Shown: piece after piece, positions 1 to 7,883 of the stretch
How the letters are laid out: each line of letters opens with the position of its first letter
Position numbering within the stretch: the stretch's first letter is position 1
DNA from: GYS-P2D sp964489125
GTDB taxonomy: Bacteria; Bacteroidota; Bacteroidia; Chitinophagales; Saprospiraceae
Direction of reading: 5' to 3'
NCBI GenBank assembly: GCA_964489125.1
Contig: CAZAXY010000116.1
Coordinates: 1 to 10,520 of the forward strand
DNA: 10,520 bases
Made by a program: the position numbers and the translations under genes
Notes under the pieces: generated by a model
What the model was told of the DNA's origin: nothing
What the model saw: only the letters and a program-made list of their open reading frames with translations
Databases searched by the model: none

Positions 1-47
1 AATATTACATGAACATACCGCTGTGCTAATCCAAAAACTGAAGTCAT
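1..47 (-). CDS. mreC: Partial 5' end of a gene, probably rod shape-determining protein MreC
   Basis: An ATG on the minus strand lies two bases after the mreB stop codon and opens a frame that stays open to the window edge. It gives about 15 residues beginning MTSVFGLAQRYVHVI. In Bacteroidota and many other bacteria mreC directly follows mreB, and MreC begins with a short cytoplasmic segment leading into one membrane helix. Position and tight spacing therefore favour MreC. The 15 residues alone are not diagnostic, so the identification rests mainly on gene order. Confidence 0.5.
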   Translation of the reverse strand, partial: MTSVFGLAQRYVHVI

Positions 48-49
48 TA

Positions 50-1081
50 TTACATGCTCCTTCTATCCATCAAAAATGTAAACCGTCCAGTATTTTGTAG
101 TGCTATTCCGGTACCTCTTACAACTGCACGAAGTGGGTCGTCAGCAACGAATACATTGAGTTTAGTTTTATCGCTTATCCTCTTATCAAGCCCTCTTAGT
201 AAGGCTCCTCCTCCTGTAAGGTATATACCTGTTTTATAAATGTCTGAAGCTAGTTCTGGGGGCGTTTCTTCGAGAGCACGTATAATAGCATCCTCTATCT
301 TGCCTATAGACTTATCAATTGACTCTGCTACTTCCACATGGTTTACCAAGATTTGCTTCGGAATACCTGTTAGCAAGTCTCTACCATTTATGGCAAGAGG
401 AGGAGGCGGGTTTTCAATATCTGTGATTGCAGCCCCTACTTCCTTTTTTATTATTTCGGCTGTACGCTCACCGATTAACAGGTTATGCATTCGCTTGACG
501 AATTCGATTATATCTTCATTGAGTTCGTCTCCAGCGGTACGTATCGATTGATCTGTTACAATGCCTGATAGTGCAATCACAGCAATCTCTGTTGTGCCTC
601 CACCTATATCAATAATCATATTGCCCATAGGCTCCATCACATCGATACCAATACCGAGGGCGGCAGCCATAGGCTCATGAATCAGGTAGGTTTCCTTAGC
701 ATCAACATGATCTGCAGAGTCGAAGACTGCACGCTTTTCCACCTCTGTGATGCCAGAAGGTATGCAGATAACCATTTTTAGATGCGAGAAGAACTTCCTG
801 CGGCCTTCCACCATATTGATCATCCCTTGGATCATATTTTCTGCGGCTTGGAAGTCTGCAATTACGCCATCCTTGAGTGGGCGGATTGTGAGTATATTGC
901 TATGCGTTTTTTCATGCATATTCATCGCCTTGGTGCCGACCGCAAGAAGTTCTCGCGAATTTCTATCCATGGCAACAATAGAAGGCTCATCAACAACCAC
1001 TTCATTATCATATACGATAAGAGTATTAGCTGTGCCTAAATCTATTGCTAGTTCTTGTCTGAAAAAACTAAATATTCCCAT
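50..1081 (-). CDS. mreB: Rod shape-determining protein MreB (bacterial actin homologue)
   Basis: The product is a 343-residue actin-fold ATPase that forms membrane-bound filaments guiding lateral cell-wall synthesis with MreC, MreD, RodA and PBP2. The length is normal for MreB. The phosphate-1 loop DLGTANT is at residues 14-20, the phosphate-2 loop DIGGGTTEIAV lies near 158-168, and the adenosine-side motif YLTGGGALLRG near 287-297. The conserved EPMAAALG segment is near 136-143. The N-terminus MGIFSFF is short and hydrophobic, consistent with the membrane-anchoring helix of Gram-negative MreB. The start is ATG. It lies 54 bp downstream of the M16 homologue on the same strand and no clear promoter was found in that gap, so cotranscription is plausible. 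A probable mreC follows after two bases. Confidence 0.97.
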   Translation of the reverse strand: MGIFSFFRQELAIDLGTANTLIVYDNEVVVDEPSIVAMDRNSRELLAVGTKAMNMHEKTHSNILTIRPLKDGVIADFQAAENMIQGMINMVEGRRKFFSHLKMVICIPSGITEVEKRAVFDSADHVDAKETYLIHEPMAAALGIGIDVMEPMGNMIIDIGGGTTEIAVIALSGIVTDQSIRTAGDELNEDIIEFVKRMHNLLIGERTAEIIKKEVGAAITDIENPPPPLAINGRDLLTGIPKQILVNHVEVAESIDKSIGKIEDAIIRALEETPPELASDIYKTGIYLTGGGALLRGLDKRISDKTKLNVFVADDPLRAVVRGTGIALQNTGRFTFLMDRRSM

Positions 1082-1135
1082 TAATGTCTCTGTAGTAGTT
1101 TTCGTCTTTTATTAAATCCTAGATTGCCGTGTAGC

Positions 1136-2404
1136 TCAACCCACGGTTACTATCCAAAAATCGTTCCTATTAAAGTATTGCTGCGCAGTGTCTAAGATTT
1201 CTTCTGCGGTAATAGAGCGATAGATGTCTAAAAGGGATTTTAACTCGTCCAAGGGAATGTGATTCAAAGCTAATGATTTTATCGCCTTAATACTATTGAG
1301 AGGACCATCAAAAAAATTGATGTACATGCCGCTCACATAATTTTTAACTAAGTTCAGTTCATCTTCAGGCACTTTTTCTTGGCACATACGATTCAGCTCC
1401 GTCATAATTTCTGCAATAGTCTGCTGAACATTAGACTTGTCGACATCTGTAGAGATCATGAGTGAACCATCAGCCATATGCGTATCAAGGACAGAATAGA
1501 TGCCGTATGTCAATCCTTTGTCTTCTCGGATATTGGAGATCAAGCGGCTGCCGAAATATCCTCCCAATATAGTATTGGCCATAAGTAGGTTATGGTAATC
1601 AGGATGATTTCTACGGAAGCAGTGTCGTCCCATGCGTATAGAGGTCTGTAATGGATTACCATTGACGGCGCTTCGCTTCAGGGAGGATGGCTTTTTATTT
1701 AGGAGGATATCATTGACAACAACATCACCATTTGGTAGCGAAGACAGAGTTGTCATAAGACTATTTATCACAATTGGATTAATATCTCCGGCAACAAAGC
1801 ATGAACAGTTCTGTGCGTTGAAGAATTGTGAGTGATGGTGAACCAGGTCTGACCGTGCAATTTGTTCATATTTATAAGAGTCACTATTGTACCCATATGG
1901 ATGATCATATCCGAACAAGGACTCTGTAAGTCTCCTATAGGAGATGATTTCGTTTTTCTGGAGATCCATCTTGAGTCTCTCTTTCCTCCTTGATATAATC
2001 AGCTCAAGCTCTTCTTGACTAAATAGAGGCATCGTTAGAATCTCTTCAATTAGACCAGTGAGCTTATCAAAATACTTGGTCATTGAGAGCACTTTGATCG
2101 AGATGGTGTCGAAATCAGACCTAACCCTTAATGTGGCGCCATGATAGTCAACATACTCGGCAATCTCCTGACTTGATTTCTCAGCAGTTCCTTCACTTAG
2201 TAAAGCTGCAGTGCAGCTAGCCGCCATCTGTGTGGACTCTTGTAGTCTACCTGCCTTGAACACAATATCAACAAGCACCACTTGGGCATTTTTCTTACGG
2301 ATTTGATAGATTGGAACACCATTGGGTGCACTATCAATAATTACTTCAGGACATACAAAGGTGTCCAGGGCATTTATTGAAGGTCGATTTTTCAGATTTG
2401 TCAA
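1136..2404 (-). CDS. M16 family peptidase homologue, predicted non-catalytic subunit
   Basis: The 422-residue protein has the M16 (pitrilysin/mitochondrial processing peptidase) two-domain layout: an N-terminal domain around residues 25-210 and a C-terminal domain around 225-420. The C-terminal domain keeps the R/Y signature IREDKGLTYGIYS (R293, Y300, Y303), which in paired M16 enzymes contributes to substrate binding. At the place of the zinc motif HxxEH, aligned on the following EGT (71-73), the residues are S63, A66 and A67, so the metal ligands are missing. Such proteins usually act as a partner of an active M16 subunit, often encoded next door. No active copy lies in this window. No signal peptide is visible, so it is probably cytoplasmic. 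The frame contains no usable ATG near its beginning. TTG at 2402-2404 is the best start because it lies just downstream of a candidate promoter and leaves the whole domain intact. Confidence 0.9.
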   Translation of the reverse strand: MTNLKNRPSINALDTFVCPEVIIDSAPNGVPIYQIRKKNAQVVLVDIVFKAGRLQESTQMAASCTAALLSEGTAEKSSQEIAEYVDYHGATLRVRSDFDTISIKVLSMTKYFDKLTGLIEEILTMPLFSQEELELIISRRKERLKMDLQKNEIISYRRLTESLFGYDHPYGYNSDSYKYEQIARSDLVHHHSQFFNAQNCSCFVAGDINPIVINSLMTTLSSLPNGDVVVNDILLNKKPSSLKRSAVNGNPLQTSIRMGRHCFRRNHPDYHNLLMANTILGGYFGSRLISNIREDKGLTYGIYSVLDTHMADGSLMISTDVDKSNVQQTIAEIMTELNRMCQEKVPEDELNLVKNYVSGMYINFFDGPLNSIKAIKSLALNHIPLDELKSLLDIYRSITAEEILDTAQQYFNRNDFWIVTVG

Positions 2405-2426
2405 TATGTATTGCTTGAGAGAGCAG

Positions 2427-2434
2427 CAAAAGTA
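2427..2434 (-). promoter_or_regulatory. Candidate Bacteroidota -7 promoter box for the M16 homologue
   Basis: Read on the minus strand the sequence is TACTTTTG, a match to the Bacteroidota -7 consensus TAnnTTTG. It lies 22 bases upstream of the TTG start, which would give a very short leader. No convincing -33 TTG was found at the usual spacing, so this is only a partial promoter match. Confidence 0.4.
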
Positions 2435-2482
2435 ATCATTCAGGGAGTGAGTTCTATCTTAACAGGGCACTTGCCTTTGTAA

Positions 2483-2490
2483 TAATTTTG
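2483..2490 (+). promoter_or_regulatory. Candidate Bacteroidota -7 promoter box for dnaN
   Basis: TAATTTTG matches TAnnTTTG on the plus strand and ends 39 bases before the dnaN ATG, predicting a leader of roughly 30 nucleotides. No good -33 TTG is present at 17-23 bases upstream. This would be the natural promoter for the dnaN-nadD-porZ run. The match is short and unverified. Confidence 0.4.
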
Positions 2491-2529
2491 CTTAGTTTTA
2501 ATTTTTGGAATTAATCGAATTAGAACTCC

Positions 2530-3645
2530 ATGAAATTTAGCGTTTCGTCTTCAGAACTATTGAAAAAACTCAGCCTCGCCAATGGGGTTATTGGAACTAA
2601 CACCGTTTTGCCAATATTGGAGGACTTTCTATTTAGTTTACAAGATAATGTGCTAACGATCACGGCCTCAAATCTTGAAACCACAATCATTACAGAGGTA
2701 GAAGTGGCGATGGAAGAAGGAGGGCAGATAGCGATACCTGCCAAGATACTTATGGATACATTAAAGGCATTGCCAGAGCAGCCAATAACGGTAGAAATTG
2801 ATGAAGGGACCAAAGCGGTAAAGATCACTTCTGCATATGGACGTTACAAATTATCGGGAGATTCACCAGAAGATTATCCAGAGCTGCCATCATCTGATGA
2901 AGTAGAGTCTATTTCCATAGGAGGAGAGATACTTTCCAAGGTTTTAAATAAAACGCTCTTCGCGACAAGCAACGATGAGTTAAGAATGGCAATGCAGGGG
3001 CTTTATTTTCAGATAGAAGAGGAGGAACTCATATTTGTAGCAACAGACGCACATAAGCTCGTTAAGTATAGTTTCAAAGTAGATAGTAAGAATACGCCCA
3101 ACTCGTTTATTGTTCCGAAAAAGGGTTTAATGCAGCTTAAGAATGCCTTAGATCCTGATCAAACTATAGAACTGAACTACAACTCCAACAATGTCTTCTT
3201 CAAGTTGGAAGACACGCAGATCATTATACGCCTGATAGATGCTAAGTATCCGGACTACAACGCTGTGATACCATATGATAATGCTAATATCCTAGGTTTG
3301 GGACGGGCTGACTTTCAGAATTCATTGCGCCGTATAGCCATCTATGCCAATAAGTCTACCAATCAGGTTGTGCTAAATATTACAGACGGAAGTCTTACCA
3401 TATCAGCGCAAGATCTAGACTTCTCTAATGAGGCAACTGAACAACTGAGCTGCAATTATGATGGAGACACCATGAATATCGGCTTTAATGCCAAGTTCTT
3501 AATTGAGATGCTACAGGTGATAGGTGTTGACGACGTAAGCTTCAAACTGTCGACCCCTAATAGAGCAGGTATATTGGTTCCTTCGGACCAAGACGAGAAA
3601 GAAGACCTGATTATGCTGGTGATGCCTGTTATGATGGGGAATTAA
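2530..3645 (+). CDS. dnaN: DNA polymerase III subunit beta (sliding clamp)
   Basis: The product is a 371-residue clamp protein that dimerises into a ring around DNA and tethers polymerase III and other clamp-binding proteins. The length is typical. It shows the three-fold repeated clamp architecture, about 1-120, 129-245 and 248-369. Recognisable segments are FATSNDELRMAMQGLYF (144-160), the ATDAHKL segment (171-177), YPDYNAVIP (240-248) and the C-terminal MPV motif (365-367) beside the ligand-binding pocket. The start is an ATG with no evident Shine-Dalgarno sequence, as is common in this phylum. No dnaA or origin-like region lies next to it. It is divergent from the M16 homologue and is followed after 33 bp by nadD on the same strand. 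Confidence 0.98.
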   Translation: MKFSVSSSELLKKLSLANGVIGTNTVLPILEDFLFSLQDNVLTITASNLETTIITEVEVAMEEGGQIAIPAKILMDTLKALPEQPITVEIDEGTKAVKITSAYGRYKLSGDSPEDYPELPSSDEVESISIGGEILSKVLNKTLFATSNDELRMAMQGLYFQIEEEELIFVATDAHKLVKYSFKVDSKNTPNSFIVPKKGLMQLKNALDPDQTIELNYNSNNVFFKLEDTQIIIRLIDAKYPDYNAVIPYDNANILGLGRADFQNSLRRIAIYANKSTNQVVLNITDGSLTISAQDLDFSNEATEQLSCNYDGDTMNIGFNAKFLIEMLQVIGVDDVSFKLSTPNRAGILVPSDQDEKEDLIMLVMPVMMGN

Positions 3646-3678
3646 ACCACGAACTCTTATTAATTTTAAACTTTCGCA

Positions 3679-4260
3679 ATGACTCATATAGGACTATTCT
3701 TTGGGTCGTTTAATCCAGTGCATGTAGGGCATATGATTATCGCCAACTATATGGTAGAATATACCGCAATGGATGAGTTGTGGATGGTCCTAAGCCCGCA
3801 AAACCCTTTTAAGTCTCAGAAATCACTTGCTAATGACTATGACCGCCTACATCTCTTGAAATTAGCGATTGGTGATCATCTCAAAATAAAAGCCTCAGAT
3901 GTCGAGTTTAGCCTTCCTAAACCCTCTTATACGATAGACACACTTAGCTATCTCAAGGAGAAGTACCCTCATAAGCGATTTTCTTTGATCATGGGAGGAG
4001 ATAATATCTCTAGTTTTCATAAATGGAAAAATTATCAGCAGATTCTTGTGGAGCATGATATTTATGTCTATAAAAGAGGAGAGAACAATGAGCATCAACT
4101 AGGAGAGACAAATCGAGTCAAATATGCAGAGGCTCCTTTACTTAATATTTCTGCCAGTTATATCCGCAAGGCGATCAAACAAGGGAAGTCCATACAATAT
4201 TTAGTTACTGAAGAGGTGTTTAACTACCTGAATTCCAACAATATTTATAAGAAGCTTTGA
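3679..4260 (+). CDS. nadD: Nicotinate-nucleotide adenylyltransferase
   Basis: The 193-residue cytoplasmic enzyme transfers AMP from ATP to nicotinate mononucleotide, making deamido-NAD in NAD biosynthesis. The nucleotidyltransferase motif GSFNPVHVGH is at residues 9-18 (H15 and H18 of the HxGH signature). YTIDTL is at 84-89, MGGDN at 105-109 and FHKW at 113-116; these are NadD hallmarks. The C-terminal ISASYIR (157-163) is the family's second nucleotide-binding motif, ISxxxIR. The length is normal. It follows dnaN by 33 bp, and its TGA stop overlaps the TTG start of porZ, so NadD translation may feed ribosomes into porZ. Confidence 0.97.
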   Translation: MTHIGLFFGSFNPVHVGHMIIANYMVEYTAMDELWMVLSPQNPFKSQKSLANDYDRLHLLKLAIGDHLKIKASDVEFSLPKPSYTIDTLSYLKEKYPHKRFSLIMGGDNISSFHKWKNYQQILVEHDIYVYKRGENNEHQLGETNRVKYAEAPLLNISASYIRKAIKQGKSIQYLVTEEVFNYLNSNNIYKKL

Positions 4261-6581
4261 ATCGAATAGTCCGCTGTTGTATATGTCTTTGGATGACCAC
4301 GAGTGTGTTTGGTCAAGGGAACAACTTAGGAATAGGTGAATGGCAATCTCATCTGCCACAGCAGTCAGGTAATTACGTAACTCAGACTCCCTCTTCTATC
4401 GTTTATTCCAACATTTGGAACCTCATTATTATCAACAAGGAGGATGGCAGCCCTACTTTTTTGTCCAAGGTTGAAGGATTAAGTGATGTAGGAATTGACA
4501 TAGTCGAATATGATGAAGTCAACGATCAACTCATCGTAATCTATGATGATGCTAATATTGATCTGGTCCAATCTGATGGCACAATAATTAACGTCCCAAA
4601 TATTAAGCTAAACACCACTATAATTACCGATAAAAGGGTTAATGGCCTAGATATAGATCCCGATGGAGTTGTTTATCTGGCAACTGGCTTTGGGATAGTT
4701 TCTTTAGATGGAAGTACTGGAATATTTAGATCTACGACTATAACGAATGTTCGTGTAAACGATATCGCTTTTCTGAGGGGTAGACTCTATGCAGGCACTC
4801 TTGATGGATTATATAGTATCGATGTAGACTTAGCTGGGGTGAACTTAAATGATTTTAGTCAGTGGGAGATTATTGAAGATGATAGAGGAATTGGTTCGTT
4901 AAATGAAATAGTAGCTCTAAAAGGTGACAATCAGAACATCTTTGTAGGTATCGGCAATGAGGTTTTTAGTGGTGATTTCGATAATGGATTTGACTTGTTT
5001 CACAGTTCTGAATCTCGAAGTTTTAGCATTAGCTTCATCAATCATACTGCCGGATTTGTTGTGCTAGGGTATCAAGGTCCAGATTTTGTGAGTCAGGTTT
5101 TTTTCGCGCAAGGAAATGAGATTCAGCAGGGAGGGGTAGGATGTGTTAACATAGTCCAAGGAGCCGAGATTGATGAGCGTGGTCAGGTGTGGTATGCCGA
5201 TGGTTTTACAGAGATCAGGAGAGCCTCGTCTATAGATCAAGGATGTGAGCGAATAACATTTAACTCTCCATTCTTTCATACAGCAAGTGACATAGATATA
5301 GAGGATGGCATCGTTCATGCCAGTGATGGAGGAGTCTCAGATAACTTCCAGTTCTTGTTCAGTAGAAATGGAGTATATATTCAGGATGGGGTTACATGGA
5401 CTAATTTTAATGAGTTCAATACTCAAGCTATTCGCGATAATGACCTACTCAGTTTTTTTAGGATTAAGGCAGACCCATTTTCAGATTTAGTCTATGTCGG
5501 CAGCTATTGGGGAGGCTTGATGGAGTTAGATCGTTCTACTGGCGAAATCACGGTATATACTCAAGAGAACTCCACCTTGCAGGGTTCCATAGGAGATTTA
5601 GCAAGAGAGCGAGTAACAGGAATTGTATTTGACGAAAGAGGAAATCTATGGGTCAGTGTATTTGGTGCGGCACAACCACTCAATGTAAGAACTCCAGAAG
5701 GACAATGGATGAACTTCAATATCAATGCGCCATCTACTATTTCTAATATCACCTTTGATGAGGGAGGAAAATTATGGTGCACTGTCAGCGGGGCAAATGG
5801 TGGTGTGTTGATCTATGATATGGGAGAGGATGTATTATCTATCAATGATGATCAGCAGCGATTTATTAATCAGAATAATTCACAGATTGATGCCCCCGTC
5901 AATGAAGTTACTCTAGACCTATCAGGAGATATGTGGGTTGCTACGGCTCAAGGGCCAGTAATATTTGACTGTGGCAATGATGCCATTACTGATGATTGTC
6001 AGGGTATCAGACGAATTGTTGAAGTCGATAGCATTGCTGCATTTTTGCTCGCAGACCAGAATATTACCGCAATAGAGATAGATGGAGCTAATCGGAAATG
6101 GCTAGGCAGTGAGAATGGAATTTTCGTGCAGTCAGAGGATGGCGACGAACAACTACTTCGATTCACTCAAGATAACAGCCCACTTTTTGACAATGACATC
6201 CAAGATATCGCATATGAGCCTATATCTGGGGAGATGTATATCTCGACAGGAGGAGGCATGATATCATTTAAAACCGCCACATCTGGTGGAAGCCTGCGCA
6301 ATCGAGCATCTGATATCTATGCATTTCCCAACCCCGTGCAACCGGACTTTTTTGGTTCTGTTGCTATTAAAGGATTGGCAACAGATGCTGAAATAAGAAT
6401 AACTGACCTCAACGGCAATCTGGTACAGAGTTCCCGCGCACTTGGAGGCACGGCTACTTGGGACCTAACAGGGTTATCAGGAGAACCTGTTGAGACAGGG
6501 GTTTACTTGGTCTTCAGCAACCAAAGCAACAGCTTTAGAAACCCTGATGGTGTTGCGACTAAGATTTTAGTTATTCGGTAG
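4257..6581 (+). CDS. porZ: PorZ-like T9SS attachment-complex protein (beta-propellers plus type A sorting domain)
   Basis: The 774-residue protein matches the layout of PorZ, the type IX secretion component that works with the sortase PorU, PorV and PorQ on the cell surface; in Porphyromonas gingivalis PorZ helps deliver anionic LPS to PorU. The N-terminal part contains IGEWQSHLPQ (26-35) and LSKVEGLSDVGI (69-80), the conserved PorZ propeller start. Repeated propeller blades with G.DGLYSI, GNLWV and KLWCTV-type strands follow to about 680. The C-terminal type A sorting domain (about 688-774) starts with FPNPV (690-694) and includes a WDL strand, GVYL and KILVI. TTG at 4257 is chosen as start because it supplies a signal peptide ending at about VFG/Q19-20. 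The only nearby ATG (residue 13) would leave no signal peptide. The start overlaps the nadD stop as TTGA. Its 3' end overlaps convergent bshA. Confidence 0.88.
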   Translation: MNRIVRCCICLWMTTSVFGQGNNLGIGEWQSHLPQQSGNYVTQTPSSIVYSNIWNLIIINKEDGSPTFLSKVEGLSDVGIDIVEYDEVNDQLIVIYDDANIDLVQSDGTIINVPNIKLNTTIITDKRVNGLDIDPDGVVYLATGFGIVSLDGSTGIFRSTTITNVRVNDIAFLRGRLYAGTLDGLYSIDVDLAGVNLNDFSQWEIIEDDRGIGSLNEIVALKGDNQNIFVGIGNEVFSGDFDNGFDLFHSSESRSFSISFINHTAGFVVLGYQGPDFVSQVFFAQGNEIQQGGVGCVNIVQGAEIDERGQVWYADGFTEIRRASSIDQGCERITFNSPFFHTASDIDIEDGIVHASDGGVSDNFQFLFSRNGVYIQDGVTWTNFNEFNTQAIRDNDLLSFFRIKADPFSDLVYVGSYWGGLMELDRSTGEITVYTQENSTLQGSIGDLARERVTGIVFDERGNLWVSVFGAAQPLNVRTPEGQWMNFNINAPSTISNITFDEGGKLWCTVSGANGGVLIYDMGEDVLSINDDQQRFINQNNSQIDAPVNEVTLDLSGDMWVATAQGPVIFDCGNDAITDDCQGIRRIVEVDSIAAFLLADQNITAIEIDGANRKWLGSENGIFVQSEDGDEQLLRFTQDNSPLFDNDIQDIAYEPISGEMYISTGGGMISFKTATSGGSLRNRASDIYAFPNPVQPDFFGSVAIKGLATDAEIRITDLNGNLVQSSRALGGTATWDLTGLSGEPVETGVYLVFSNQSNSFRNPDGVATKILVIR

Positions 6582-7707
6582 AGACTTTAGCAAGCGCACG
6601 TTTATATAAAGCTTCATATTGAGGGAGGATGTTATCCACGTGAAACTCTTGGGATTTAGCTAGGGACTGCATTCTAAATTGTTTGTGCTTTTCTGGCGAT
6701 GACAGTATTCTAATAGCATTTTCTGCCATCTCATCTATATCTCCCACATCGCTCAGGTAGCCTGTTTCTCCTTGAATATTTACTTCAGGGATGCCGCCGA
6801 TATTGGTTGAGATCACGGGTACTTCGAGAGCCATTGCTTCTAGCGCCGCCAGGCCAAAACTTTCATTTGATGAAGGAAGTAGAAACAAGTCAGAAATTGA
6901 TAATAGTTCTTCTATGGCTCCTTGCTTACCTAAGAATCGTATCTCTCCGCAAATACCTATCTCTCGACAGATCTTTTCCATTTTTGAGCGCTGAGGACCA
7001 TCACCGATCATCAGTAGTTTACTAGGGATTTTTTGGTAAACCTTTTGGAAGACATAAATGGCATCTTCGGCTCTCTTGACAGTTCTGAAATTAGAAATGT
7101 GAGTCAATATCTTTTCCCCTTCAGGGGCTATAGCCTTCTTAAAATGTTCCTTATCCGTACGCTTGAACTTATCGAAGTCTATAAAATTATAAATGACATC
7201 GATCTCTCTAGAAATATTAAAATTGTTGTAAGTGCTCTCCTTGAGGAAGTTAGATACTGCCGATACACCATCACTATTATTGATGCTGAATTCTACTACA
7301 GTTGAGAGGGCGGGGTCTTTACCAACCAGTGTGATATCGGTACCATGCAAGGTGGTTATAACAGGTATGTTAACACCTTTAGTTTTTAAGATGCTCTTTG
7401 CCATGAAGGCGACAGCGGCATGAGGTATCGCATAGTGCACATGAAGCAAATCGAGCTTTTCGTTCATCACGACATCAACAAGTCTACCTGCTAGGGTAGT
7501 CTCATAAGGCGTATACTTGAAGAGCGAGTATTTAAATGGTAATACCTCATGGAAGTATACATTGTTCATAAATACATTGAGACGAGCCGGCCGTTCATAT
7601 GTTATGAAATGCACCTCATATCCCTTCTTCGCAAGGTTTATTCCTAGTTCTGTCGCTACAACTCCACTACCGCCAAAGGTAGGGTAGCAGACTATTCCGA
7701 TTTTCAT
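6571..7707 (-). CDS. bshA: N-acetyl-alpha-D-glucosaminyl L-malate synthase BshA
   Basis: The 378-residue GT-B fold, family 4 retaining glycosyltransferase carries out the first step of bacillithiol synthesis, joining GlcNAc from UDP-GlcNAc to L-malate. The N-terminal loop YPTFGGSGVVATELG (8-22) is highly characteristic of BshA. HVHYAIPHA (89-97) and TLHGTDITLVGKDP (119-132) are also typical. In the C-terminal domain are R208 and K211, GDGPQR (235-240), and the EX7E motif E282 to E290 within NESFGLAALEA. The length is normal, with an ATG start and no signal peptide, so it is cytoplasmic. The later-acting genes bshB and bshC are not in this window. The last 11 bp overlap the end of porZ on the opposite strand. 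It is divergent from the MerR-type regulator across 176 bp. Confidence 0.95.
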   Translation of the reverse strand: MKIGIVCYPTFGGSGVVATELGINLAKKGYEVHFITYERPARLNVFMNNVYFHEVLPFKYSLFKYTPYETTLAGRLVDVVMNEKLDLLHVHYAIPHAAVAFMAKSILKTKGVNIPVITTLHGTDITLVGKDPALSTVVEFSINNSDGVSAVSNFLKESTYNNFNISREIDVIYNFIDFDKFKRTDKEHFKKAIAPEGEKILTHISNFRTVKRAEDAIYVFQKVYQKIPSKLLMIGDGPQRSKMEKICREIGICGEIRFLGKQGAIEELLSISDLFLLPSSNESFGLAALEAMALEVPVISTNIGGIPEVNIQGETGYLSDVGDIDEMAENAIRILSSPEKHKQFRMQSLAKSQEFHVDNILPQYEALYKRALAKVSTE

Positions 7708-7883
7708 CCCGCATTATTTATAAGTGTACTGTATTTTTGCCAAGATCTAAGGTCTCGAAGCGAAGATCAGTGCAATTTAAATGTTATTCATTGTTCTATT
7801 GTTTCAGGTTGTAGCATAATCTCATGCACTAGTGGTTAGTTAAATAAGCTTTTTGCAAGAGATGATAAAGTATATGTACATAT
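7708..7883. other. Divergent intergenic region between bshA and the MerR-type regulator
   Basis: These 176 bp hold no open gene. On the plus strand TATTTTTG at 7732-7739 fits the TAnnTTTG -7 pattern. It would give a leader of about 140 bases for the regulator and lacks a -33 TTG, so it is doubtful. On the minus strand only an imperfect box (TAAATTG, about 7775-7781) is seen for bshA. No strong palindrome of the kind bound by MerR proteins stands out. Confidence 0.4.

Noticed and set aside
240..1115. Plus-strand open frames opposite mreB
   Set aside because: They lie entirely antisense to a strongly conserved gene and show no family motifs; the mreB frame explains the sequence.
6632..6640. 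DnaA-box-like sequence TTATCCACG
   Set aside because: It is a single 8-of-9 match inside the bshA coding region with no cluster or AT-rich unwinding element nearby, so it gives no support for a replication origin despite dnaN being in the window.
6791..7423. Several short plus-strand open frames opposite bshA
   Set aside because: They are shadows of the BshA coding sequence, overlap each other in different frames and show no recognisable domains.
7748..7768. Partial palindromes around GATCT and TCGAAGCGAAGATC in the bshA/MerR intergenic region
   Set aside because: The repeats are short and imperfect and do not have the long spaced dyad typical of MerR operators, so an operator cannot be supported.
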